In this document: positions 1 to 5,271 of the stretch, in pieces
How the letters are laid out: each line of letters begins with the position of its first letter
Numbering within the stretch: position 1 is the stretch's first letter
From: Candidatus Melainabacteria bacterium GWA2_34_9
GTDB taxonomy: Bacteria > Cyanobacteriota > Vampirovibrionia > Gastranaerophilales > UBA9971
Length of the DNA stretch: 8,798 bases
Reading direction: 5' to 3'
Assembly: GCA_001784535.1 (NCBI GenBank)
Contig: MFRJ01000111.1
Location: 12,517-21,314 of the forward strand
Position numbers and translations under genes: made by a program
The notes under the pieces: model-generated
Database searches by the model: none
What the model was told of the DNA's origin: nothing
Seen by the model: only the letters and a program-made list of their open reading frames with translations

Positions 1-1
1 A

Positions 2-649
2 GAGCATTTTAATATACCAACTTTTGTCGGTAATGATGTAGAAGTTGCAACTCTTGGCGAAAAGAAATTCGGCAGCGGTGTTGACTATAACAATTTTGTA
101 TGTGTTTTTGTCGGAACAGGCATTGGCTCTGGTATTGTGTATGATGGCAAACACTTAAAAGGAGCGACAGGAACAGCTGGAGAAATTGGACATATTATCG
201 TTGATTCAGGAGGAAGGCTTTGCGGATGCGGAGGACATGGCTGTCTGGAAGCTTATGCATCAAGATCTGCCATTGAAAAGAAAATTCTGGGCTCAATGAA
301 AAAAGGACACAAGTCGATTATCGCTGAATCTATTAAAGACAGCGGAGTGATTCGCTCAAGTGATTTGGCTGATGCTCTTGATGCAGGTGATGAAATAGTA
401 TTAAATGCTATTACAGAAGCTTCGGAATATTTAAGCAGCGGCCTTGCTTCTGTAATAAACTTTTACAATCCTGAATTAATAATTCTCGGTGGTGGATTAA
501 TGGAAGCTATAGATTTCTTCTATGATCTCACTGTTAAAAAGACTTTTGCTAAAGCTCTTGCGGTTCCTGCAGAAAAAACAAAGATTGTGAAAACACAATT
601 GAAAGATTTTTCAGGCATCATTGGTGCGGCAATGCTTCATCAGGGATAA
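2..649 (+). CDS. ROK-family sugar kinase (glucokinase-like), 5' end outside window
   Basis: The C-terminal 215 residues of an ROK-family kinase, which phosphorylates a hexose such as glucose or N-acetylmannosamine with ATP in the cytoplasm. The frame is open from base 2, so the N-terminal ATP-binding DxGxT motif lies outside the window. Visible landmarks, numbered in this fragment, are GND at 10-12, whose Asp corresponds to the catalytic base of the family, then VFVGTGIGSGI, GEIGH at 60-64, and the zinc motif CGCGGHGCLE at 74-83 (Cys74, Cys76 and Cys81, with His64 as the usual fourth ligand). A late glycine-rich IILGGGL precedes the C-terminus, which ends as ROK proteins normally do (GAAMLHQG). 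An internal ATG at 137 is not the start because homology continues upstream of it. Substrate cannot be read from the fragment; glucokinase is the default guess. No terminator follows the stop, and the next gene converges only 15 bp away. Confidence 0.9.
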   Translation, partial: EHFNIPTFVGNDVEVATLGEKKFGSGVDYNNFVCVFVGTGIGSGIVYDGKHLKGATGTAGEIGHIIVDSGGRLCGCGGHGCLEAYASRSAIEKKILGSMKKGHKSIIAESIKDSGVIRSSDLADALDAGDEIVLNAITEASEYLSSGLASVINFYNPELIILGGGLMEAIDFFYDLTVKKTFAKALAVPAEKTKIVKTQLKDFSGIIGAAMLHQG

Positions 650-664
650 ACCCCTTATAAGTAT

Positions 665-949
665 TTATTCAAAATCAAAAAATTTCCGCATTTGTTTGGC
701 TGCTTTGAATTGCTTGTCAATAAGTTTAATAAACTGATCTATATCGCTATTACATTTGTCTGTATATAATTTTACAATCATATCAGGGGATATGGTGTCA
801 TTGGCATTCTTTTTATTCAAGTCCCTGATGTATTCTACGATATCAAAACGGTCTTTATCGGCACATGCACATAAGATATTAACAGCGCCAAAATTCTTGC
901 CCACTATCTGCTGAATTAATTTGAATTCTTTAACTTTGTCTCTGGTCAT
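665..949 (-). CDS. Hypothetical 94-aa protein
   Basis: I do not recognise this protein. It starts at ATG 949, preceded by TTGGAG and a 6-base spacer. The upstream in-frame TTG at 961 overlaps that Shine-Dalgarno sequence and is very unlikely to be the start. The 94 residues are charged and look helical, with no signal peptide or membrane segment. There is a cysteine pair near the middle (ILCACADKDRFDIVEYIRDL) and one more Cys later (DKCNSD). The C-terminus is lysine and phenylalanine rich (KQMRKFFDFE). A plausible promoter lies just upstream at 982-1011, so it is probably monocistronic. It ends 15 bp from the stop of the convergent ROK kinase, with no hairpin between them. The good ribosome site and promoter make it a likely real gene of unknown, probably cytoplasmic, function. 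Confidence 0.65.
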   Translation of the reverse strand: MTRDKVKEFKLIQQIVGKNFGAVNILCACADKDRFDIVEYIRDLNKKNANDTISPDMIVKLYTDKCNSDIDQFIKLIDKQFKAAKQMRKFFDFE

Positions 950-981
950 GATTTTCTCCAATTAAAAATAGCTTTTATTAC

Positions 982-1011
982 AGCATAGCAGGTATTTTTT
1001 ATGCTTGTAAA
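982..1011 (-). promoter_or_regulatory. Predicted promoter of the 94-aa protein gene
   Basis: Read on the minus strand: TTTACA (1011-1006), an 18-base spacer, then TATGCT (987-982) preceded by TGC, an extended -10 arrangement. Transcription would begin near 975, giving a leader of about 25 bases before ATG 949. The spacer is bounded by the inverted repeat AGCATA/TATGCT (1005-1000 and 987-982), which could be an operator or chance. Confidence 0.45.
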
Positions 1012-1098
1012 GTTTATTTTCATTTATTATATTTATTTTTATGGATTTATCATACAAGCCTGACATATTTTAAAATCTTTTATAAACAAAAAAATTGC

Positions 1099-1125
1099 AA
1101 AAAAAAAGACAGTTATTAAACTGTC
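1099..1125 (-). terminator. Rho-independent terminator, leftward
   Basis: A 7-bp perfect stem GACAGTT/AACTGTC (1108-1114 with 1119-1125) and a 4-base loop. On the minus strand it is followed at once by nine U (complement of A at 1099-1107). It lies 300 bp past the murT stop and upstream of the promoter of the 94-aa gene. It therefore ends either a long murT 3' UTR or a separate leftward small RNA from the 1126-1372 interval. Confidence 0.7.
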
Positions 1126-1372
1126 CAAAATCCTCCAATTGTCTAGTAGCGCCTCGTGATGAATAAAGGTGGTGTTTTGTAGGTAGTGTAAGGGAAAAGG
1201 TAAGGTAGGTGTGGTGTGTGGTAAGAATTTATTGAGATTTAAGATTTTTATTTAGGTAGTGTGTTGTGTTTGTTTTGTTTTCTTCTTGTACATATATAAA
1301 AACACGGATATTGAAAAAATTGCTATTTTTTATATATTTTATAGATATCCGGCTTAACATTTTTTAACAATT
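1126..1372. other. Intergenic tract with extreme strand asymmetry; candidate non-coding RNA
   Basis: No convincing gene. From 1156 to 1281 (126 bases) the + strand has 42 G and no C. The decamer TAGGTAGTGT occurs at 1180-1189 and 1253-1262, with a related TAAGGTAGGTGT at 1201-1212. Read leftward, the tract would be a G-free, C/A-rich, essentially unstructured RNA with SD-complementary stretches such as CCTACC and CCTTTTCCC, ending at the hairpin at 1099-1125. Read rightward, it has many GG doublets and could form two-tier quadruplexes. 1305-1351 contains the inverted repeat CGGATAT/ATATCCG around an AT-rich core with promoter-like hexamers in both directions, none strong. A leftward small RNA is my preferred reading, as inference only. 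Confidence 0.35.
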
Positions 1373-1403
1373 CGCCGAGACGTGCAAAGTGTCGGTGTTT
1401 TTT
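1373..1403 (+). terminator. Rho-independent terminator, rightward
   Basis: The stem CGCCGA/TCGGTG (1373-1378 with 1392-1397, one G-T pair) continues past a G-G mismatch by two pairs and closes a 7-base loop. Six T follow at 1398-1403, then ATTT. On the opposite strand there is no U-run, so it acts rightward. It would stop transcripts heading into the murT 3' end. No rightward gene lies closer than the ROK kinase ending at 649, so either a long 3' UTR or an unannotated RNA ends here. Confidence 0.55.
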
Positions 1404-1424
1404 ATTTAATAAATCTTAATGTTT

Positions 1425-2795
1425 TTATAAAAAATTTCTCTGGATTTTTTGAAGATCTAATAAAGCGGTATAGGTTGGTAGAATATATAGTTTTTCTTCC
1501 TCTTTTACTGTGGAAAGTGATTTTTCCAGTGCTTTTCTTATATCTTCAATTATAATTATATTTTCTGACTTGATCCCGGCGTATTTTAATCTTACTGCCA
1601 TATCAGAAGCCCTTATTCCGCTAACTATTACTGTTTTATCGTAATTCGAAAGAAGCTCGAAGTTCGCATCCCACAGCCATGATACATCTCTTCCGTCAGC
1701 ATAGTTATCATTTATTATAATTAAAAGTCTTCCGTTAAAGTCGTCTTTAACTGTTCTAAGGACTTCTGTTGCACCTATCGGGTTTTTAATAAGCTGTGTA
1801 ATTACTTTTTTGTGATTCATATAAAGTGTTTCAGCCCTGCCAAAGACAGTAGAATAATTTTCAAGTCCTTTTTTAATATTTTCAATATTTATCCCGAGTT
1901 CAAGAGCCATGGTAATTGCTGAAAGTGCATTATATGCGTTATAAAGACCCGGCATGTTTATATTAACTGTAAATTCTTCGTGATTTTGCGAATTTATTAT
2001 AATTTTTGAGTTGTTTACATCGGTTACAGTTGTTGCTCTTACTTGCGGAATTGGTCTTTTATGTCCGCAGGAACAGTAAAAATGCCCCAAATGCCCGTAA
2101 AAAACTTTATCGTAATTATATCTTTCGCCGCATTTGCAGTTGGTGGTTTCCTGCGGAGAGCTTATATTTTCATCCTGATTTACAAATTTTATATCCTCAA
2201 ACCCGTAAAAAGTGTGGTTTTCCGGAAAGTTTTCTCCAAGCGAAGAAACTATAGGATCATCCGCATTAAGAAGTATTTTAGGAGGCTTTATTTTTGAGGT
2301 TTTATCTATAGCCTGATCAATTTTTTTAGCAGTGGTGTTTAATTCACCGTATCTGTCAAGTTGATCTCTAAATAAATTGGTAACAAGTATTACATCAGGA
2401 GTAAATTCATCAACAGCTTTCACAAGATATGCTTCATCAATTTCCAAAAGACAATTATCAGTGTTTAATTCGGCAAAAATATTGCTTTCGCTTACAACAG
2501 CTGTCGTAATACCGGTAAGCATATTTGCCCCTCTTCTGTTATGGACAGTTTTTCTGCCGTCTGCCTTAAGAATTCCCGCTATAAATCCTGATGTTGTGGT
2601 CTTTCCGTTTGTTCCCGTTACAACCAGAATCTCTTTTTTCGTTTGTTTAACAAGATAAGAAAGTATATCAGGTGAAATTTTCCTCGCTATTTTACCTGGC
2701 AAATTAGTCCCTGCTCCGCTTCCTGATAATTTAATAAATCTTATAAGCATTTTTGTTAGGGGTATTGATATAAAATAAGATAATTTTTTCTTCAT
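1425..2795 (-). CDS. murT: MurT-like Mur ligase (lipid II isoglutaminyl synthase ligase subunit)
   Basis: A 456-residue cytoplasmic Mur-ligase-family protein. MurT with the amidotransferase GatD amidates the D-Glu of the lipid II stem peptide to D-isoglutamine, using ATP and glutamine. Numbering from ATG 2795: the typical N-terminus with GSGAGTNLPGK at 25-35, P-loop GTNGKTTT at 61-68, the RRGAN segment, NLFRDQLDRYGE in the central domain, a zinc-ribbon insert (C220-x-C222, C241-x-C243), and the C-terminal DUF1727/MurT_C domain with ADGRDVSW at 366-373. An Asp in this last motif is reported to support the GatD active site. The ribbon has CxC knuckles where I remember CxxC. Start choice is unclear: ATG 2795 fits family length but has no ribosome site, while AAGGAG sits at 2839-2834; an in-frame TTG at 2846 precedes that site. 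No gatD lies next to it. It is transcribed divergently from the membrane cassette. Confidence 0.88.
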   Translation of the reverse strand: MKKKLSYFISIPLTKMLIRFIKLSGSGAGTNLPGKIARKISPDILSYLVKQTKKEILVVTGTNGKTTTSGFIAGILKADGRKTVHNRRGANMLTGITTAVVSESNIFAELNTDNCLLEIDEAYLVKAVDEFTPDVILVTNLFRDQLDRYGELNTTAKKIDQAIDKTSKIKPPKILLNADDPIVSSLGENFPENHTFYGFEDIKFVNQDENISSPQETTNCKCGERYNYDKVFYGHLGHFYCSCGHKRPIPQVRATTVTDVNNSKIIINSQNHEEFTVNINMPGLYNAYNALSAITMALELGINIENIKKGLENYSTVFGRAETLYMNHKKVITQLIKNPIGATEVLRTVKDDFNGRLLIIINDNYADGRDVSWLWDANFELLSNYDKTVIVSGIRASDMAVRLKYAGIKSENIIIIEDIRKALEKSLSTVKEEEKLYILPTYTALLDLQKIQRNFL

Positions 2796-2839
2796 AAATA
2801 TATTATATATAAAATAATGTACGTAAATTGTTTCTCCTT

Positions 2840-2854
2840 GTAACAATTTGTTAC
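2840..2854. promoter_or_regulatory. Operator-like palindrome in the divergent region
   Basis: GTAACAATTTGTTAC has two 7-base arms (GTAACAA/TTGTTAC) around a single central base. It lies between murT and the membrane-protein cassette, immediately upstream of the murT AAGGAG, and covers a candidate -35 (TTGTTA, 2848-2853) of the rightward promoter. A repressor bound here could affect both units. No regulator gene is in the window. Confidence 0.4.
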
Positions 2855-2882
2855 ATTTAAAATATGAAAATAATATTATAAT
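2848..2882. promoter_or_regulatory. Divergent promoter region with symmetric -10 box
   Basis: ATTATAAT at 2875-2882 reads TATAAT on both strands (2877-2882 rightward, 2880-2875 leftward), so one box could serve murT and the cassette. An alternative rightward promoter is TTGTTA (2848-2853), a 17-base spacer and TAATAT (2871-2876). The leftward -35 is poor. Individual starts are uncertain in such AT-rich DNA. Confidence 0.4.
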
Positions 2883-2928
2883 AAATAAACAAAAGCTAAA
2901 TTTTTTATCAGGGCAATAAGCTGAAATT

Positions 2929-3315
2929 ATGACATCAAACTATATCATTATTTTAGGAATAATAGAGCTATTAACATTCTTTGCTATTATTTATCTTATT
3001 ATTAGGGCAAATATAATTGTAAATACACTTCAACAGGAAGTTAATGAGTTACATTTATGCGTGCCTGTGATCTTAAGAGATATAAGACAAGATTTGTGCA
3101 GCTTTAATGCGGAATTATCAGAGCATGTCTGCACCGAGCCTATTTCTTCTCAAAAACTAGGGTTTATGGTCGGACAAATATTCACGGAAATAATTTTATT
3201 CAGGCTTAAATCATTTAAGTTTGGAAGAAAATTTGTTATTTTATCAATTATTTTAAAGGCTTTTAATTTTTCTAAATTATTAAAACCCTTATTATTGCTC
3301 AAACCTATAAGATAA
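2929..3315 (+). CDS. Unknown membrane-anchored protein, first gene of YtxH/DUF948 cassette
   Basis: I do not recognise this 128-residue protein. It has one strongly hydrophobic segment at about residues 5-31 (IIILGIIELLTFFAIIYLII), probably an uncleaved N-terminal anchor. A helical stretch at 32-65 (LQQEVNELHLCVPVILRDIR) follows, then a basic, hydrophobic C-terminal third (KSFKFGRKF, LLKPLLLLKPIR) that could be a second membrane-associated amphipathic region. Three cysteines occur at 44, 57 and 68. The ATG at 2929 has only a weak ribosome site, unlike the genes after it. It begins the rightward cassette, 46 bp before the first YtxH gene. A perfect 14-base palindrome, GATTTTTAAAAATC (3337-3350), in that gap abuts the next gene's GGAGG. 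Its topology resembles the DUF948 protein two genes on, so it may be a divergent relative, but I cannot show that. Confidence 0.7.
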   Translation: MTSNYIIILGIIELLTFFAIIYLIIRANIIVNTLQQEVNELHLCVPVILRDIRQDLCSFNAELSEHVCTEPISSQKLGFMVGQIFTEIILFRLKSFKFGRKFVILSIILKAFNFSKLLKPLLLLKPIR

Positions 3316-3361
3316 TTATACAAATACGTGTTTATAGATTTTTAAAAATCGGAGGACGCAA

Positions 3362-3679
3362 ATGTCAGAAAAATCAGGAAATGCACTAGCTTTTGGAATA
3401 GGAACACTCGTAGGAGTTCTTGCAGGAGTTGCTGCAGCAATTTTATTTTCTCCAAAATCAGGCGTAGAAATGAGAAAAGAATTGAGAATAGCTGCCAGAA
3501 AAATCGTTAAAGAAAATGCGCCTAATATTGTTTATACAAATAAAATAAATTCAGCTGCGTTTGTACGCCTTCAATATACAATAGAATCCCAGTTTAATAA
3601 AGTTATTGACGCAATAAAAGCAGGAAGAATGGCTGCTGCAAAAAGAAGAGAAGAATTAGAATCCGCATATAAATATTAG
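3362..3679 (+). CDS. YtxH-like membrane protein (first copy)
   Basis: A 105-residue YtxH-family protein, a poorly understood group of small membrane proteins linked to envelope or general stress in Bacillus. A glycine/alanine-rich transmembrane helix spans about residues 8-29 (FGIGTLVGVLAGVAAAILF). The family signature follows directly (LFSPKSGVEMRKEL, 28-41), with the conserved SPKSG turn and basic-acidic residues at the membrane exit. The remainder is a basic helical tail (AGRMAAAKRREELESAYKY). The start is clear: GGAGG at 3351-3355 with a 6-base spacer to ATG. The TAG stop overlaps the ribosome site of the DUF948 gene that follows, indicating translational coupling. The second YtxH gene in the cassette is shorter and has an acidic rather than basic tail, so the two are probably not redundant. 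Confidence 0.82.
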   Translation: MSEKSGNALAFGIGTLVGVLAGVAAAILFSPKSGVEMRKELRIAARKIVKENAPNIVYTNKINSAAFVRLQYTIESQFNKVIDAIKAGRMAAAKRREELESAYKY

Positions 3680-3689
3680 GAGATAAAAA

Positions 3690-4088
3690 TTGGAAAGTTT
3701 AACACAATCTATTCACTACCCACTACAGTTATTAATTTATGCCTCTGTATTTTTTATTATTACAATAGGTGTATTTTTGATAAAACTTCTTATTGACCTG
3801 TCAGGACTGGCAAAATCTTGTGATGAGTTTGTCCAGACTACACAAGGTGAGCTTGAACCTGTAATCAAAGAGCTTAAAACCACCCTGGTTAATATTAACC
3901 AGATTTCTTCAAATTTAAGTAGTCAGCTAAATAATATGAATGTTGGAATCAAGAAAGGAGCTAAAGCTGTTTTAGAGGCTAGTACTATTATAGGCAGCCG
4001 AGCCAGAGATGTTGGTAAAAACATCGGAAAAAACATTGGGAAAAACCTTCTTTCAGGTTTTTATTTATTGATGAGTTCAAAAAAATAA
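3690..4088 (+). CDS. DUF948 (YtxG-like) membrane protein
   Basis: A 132-residue protein with the DUF948 plan: one N-terminal transmembrane helix at about 12-36 (LLIYASVFFIITIGVFLIKL), then a long helical, chemotaxis-receptor-like stalk with heptad-type spacing (ELEPVIKELKTTLVNINQIS). TTG at 3690 is the start: AGGAG at 3678-3682 stands 7 bases before it, and no ATG is better placed. The C-terminus has the tandem repeat GKNIGKNIGKN from residue 109, encoded by about three copies of a 12-base unit, then a hydrophobic end (LLSGFYLLMSS). DUF948 and YtxH genes are neighbours in Bacillus subtilis (ytxG, ytxH), so the pairing here is conserved. Molecular role is unknown; membrane anchoring with a cytoplasmic coiled stalk is the family expectation. 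Confidence 0.78.
   Translation: MESLTQSIHYPLQLLIYASVFFIITIGVFLIKLLIDLSGLAKSCDEFVQTTQGELEPVIKELKTTLVNINQISSNLSSQLNNMNVGIKKGAKAVLEASTIIGSRARDVGKNIGKNIGKNLLSGFYLLMSSKK
4014..4046 (+). repeat. 12-bp tandem repeat inside the DUF948 gene
   Basis: GGTAAAAACATC, GGAAAAAACATT and GGGAAAAAC follow one another in frame at 4014-4025, 4026-4037 and 4038-4046, coding for the repeated GKNI tetrapeptide. This may be a slippage product that can vary in copy number between strains. Confidence 0.7.
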
Positions 4089-4129
4089 AACCTTCTTAAA
4101 GTTTTATAGTTTTTAAAGGAGATTAAATT

Positions 4130-4393
4130 ATGTGTATCGGAAGATTTTTAGGCGGTTTTGTCGTTGGAGCTGCTATGGGCGGAGTCTTAGGACTTCTTCT
4201 TGCACCTCGTTCCGGTGAAGAAACCAGAGAATTGCTTCTCGACAAAACTGAAGAAGCTTACAAAACCTCGGAAGATTCTCTTAAAGAGATTCAGACAAAG
4301 GCAAATGATGTAATGGACAATATTCAAAGAAAAGGCGATGAGCTTTTTAACAAAGTACAGGATTTAATCAAACAGCAGCGCGGCGAAGCGTAA
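4130..4393 (+). CDS. YtxH-like membrane protein (second copy)
   Basis: An 87-residue YtxH-family protein. A glycine-rich transmembrane helix at about 7-25 (LGGFVVGAAMGGVLGLLLA) leads into the conserved exit motif LLAPRSGEETREL (23-35). A charged amphipathic helix follows (KTSEDSLKEIQTKANDVMDN ... LFNKVQDLIKQQRGEA), likely a coiled coil. The start is clear: AAAGGAG with an 8-base spacer to ATG 4130. It is the last gene of the cassette, separated from the DUF948 stop by 41 bp, and a strong terminator follows 18 bp after its stop. Relative to the first copy it is shorter and its tail is more acidic. The family is known by sequence; its biochemical role is not. Confidence 0.85.
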   Translation: MCIGRFLGGFVVGAAMGGVLGLLLAPRSGEETRELLLDKTEEAYKTSEDSLKEIQTKANDVMDNIQRKGDELFNKVQDLIKQQRGEA

Positions 4394-4411
4394 GAATTTT
4401 CATCGAATTAC

Positions 4412-4440
4412 AAAAAGCCTCCAAAATTTGGGGGCTTTTT
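4412..4440 (+). terminator. Rho-independent terminator of the membrane cassette
   Basis: An 11-bp stem AAAAAGCCTCC/GGGGGCTTTTT (4412-4422 with 4430-4440, one G-T pair), loop AAAATTT, ending in T5 then ATTTTT. The A-run on the other side lets it act in both directions, but the main product is the rightward cassette. Confidence 0.88.
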
Positions 4441-4454
4441 ATTTTTAAAGCAAT

Positions 4455-4479
4455 AAAAAAGTGCTGAAACCAGCACTTT
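4455..4479 (-). terminator. Rho-independent terminator of the TPR gene
   Basis: A perfect 9-bp stem AAAGTGCTG/CAGCACTTT (4458-4466 with 4471-4479), 4-base loop. On the minus strand it ends in six U (A at 4455-4460). It lies 31 bp past the TPR gene stop and back-to-back with the rightward terminator of the cassette, insulating the two convergent units. Confidence 0.88.
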
Positions 4480-4509
4480 ATACAGGGCACATAATGCTTA
4501 AATAATTAT

Positions 4510-5118
4510 TTAAACATTATGAATGAGTTTAAATCTTTCTGTTGCCATTTTTTTTCTGTATTTTTGTTCCCTTAAAAGAGTATCAATGATATCTCTGTAA
4601 CATGAAGCTATTTTAAAAGAATCTTCAGTTTTTAAATATCTGTAACATTGTTTTAATGTGAGTTTTGCATCTTCATATCTTTTTAATTTAATTAACAGCG
4701 CTATTTTTTGATCATATAAAGAAGGAAGCAAATCTTTGTCTTTAACGGTAAGGTTTTTAAAAGCTTTTTCACAGCATGCAAAAGCTTCTTTTACTTTACC
4801 TAAAACGTCGAGAGTATTTGCTTTTGAGCCATGCGCTTCTGCGGAAAACGGATCAAGGTTCAAAGCTTTTTCAAAACATTCCAAAGCTTCATTATCTCTA
4901 TCTATGCAAAAGAAAATATTTCCCTTTAAGATTAAAGCTTTAACGTGATCAGGCTCAATTTCAAGCACTCTGGTTAATTGATCAAGTGTTGTTTCATAAT
5001 CTCTAAAATAAATAAAGTTGTCGCTAGCTTCGCGTACTAATTTTTCTGCTTCTATATTAAAAATTTTCTTAATAGGCCTTTGATTTATATTTTTATGGTT
5101 GCTTAATAAGTTCATCAT
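4510..5118 (-). CDS. TPR-repeat protein
   Basis: A 202-residue soluble protein of tetratricopeptide repeats, a helical scaffold for protein-protein contacts. Repeats fall at about 26-59, 60-93 and 94-127, with a degenerate one near 135-168. The clearest is the second (GNIFFCIDRDNEALECFEKA ending in LNLDP), with the usual small residues and terminal Pro; the first ends in LEIEPD. Five cysteines occur between 71 and 173, more than is usual for a TPR. There is no signal peptide or membrane helix, so it is likely cytoplasmic. ATG 5118 (or the next codon, also ATG) follows TAGGA by 11 bases and a perfect GGAGG by 17, both longer than usual spacings. A promoter and a terminator frame it as a single-gene unit. 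The partner is unknown. Confidence 0.85.
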   Translation of the reverse strand: MMNLLSNHKNINQRPIKKIFNIEAEKLVREASDNFIYFRDYETTLDQLTRVLEIEPDHVKALILKGNIFFCIDRDNEALECFEKALNLDPFSAEAHGSKANTLDVLGKVKEAFACCEKAFKNLTVKDKDLLPSLYDQKIALLIKLKRYEDAKLTLKQCYRYLKTEDSFKIASCYRDIIDTLLREQKYRKKMATERFKLIHNV

Positions 5119-5153
5119 TTAGTTAAATTTCCTAACCTCCAAAACGACTTAAT

Positions 5154-5183
5154 ATAATAATACTAAAAACTAATTTATATCAA
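5154..5183 (-). promoter_or_regulatory. Predicted promoter of the TPR gene
   Basis: Read leftward: TTGATA (5183-5178), an 18-base spacer, TATTAT (5159-5154). Transcription would start near 5147, leaving a leader of about 28 bases that includes GGAGG (5140-5136). It begins only about 10 bases after the U-run of the preceding terminator. Confidence 0.5.
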
Positions 5184-5193
5184 AACAATTAAT

Positions 5194-5271
5194 AAAAAAA
5201 ACGGTTCATGATAAAGCAAGCAATTGCTTAAATTCAGAGATGACCTATTTCTTAATCATGCTTGCCGTTTT
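5194..5271 (-). terminator. Large branched leftward terminator / structured RNA element
   Basis: The outer stem AAAACGG/CCGTTTT (5198-5204 with 5265-5271) and an inner stem CATGAT/ATCATG (5207-5212 with 5255-5260) enclose a 6-bp hairpin AAGCAA-GCAA-TTGCTT (5214-5229). The hairpin has a GNRA loop on the + strand and TTGC on the RNA made leftward. On the minus strand the outer stem runs into eight U (A at 5194-5201). It would end the nucleotidyltransferase transcript about 175-250 bases after its stop. It is far larger than a normal terminator, so it may also be the 3' end of a small RNA. Confidence 0.5.

Noticed and set aside
643..656. Hairpin GGG/CCC after the ROK gene as a terminator
   Set aside because: Only three pairs and no U-run on either strand.
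949..961. TTG at 961 as start of the 94-aa protein
   Set aside because: The TTGGAG there is the ribosome site for ATG 949, six bases downstream of it.
1141..1290. CRISPR or tandem-repeat array in the G/T-rich tract
   Set aside because: The TAGGTAGTGT copies are irregularly spaced, too short and too few for repeats with spacers.
1229..1360. Leftward 43-codon frame across the C-free tract
   Set aside because: No ribosome site before its ATG, low-complexity Ile/Asn/Lys composition; likely chance in AT-rich DNA.
2006..2658. Three rightward open frames of 82-93 codons opposite murT
   Set aside because: They lie wholly inside the well-supported murT gene, lack ribosome sites and have no recognisable protein features.
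4736..4948. 70-codon rightward frame opposite the TPR gene
   Set aside because: Shadow of the TPR repeats, without ribosome site or domain.
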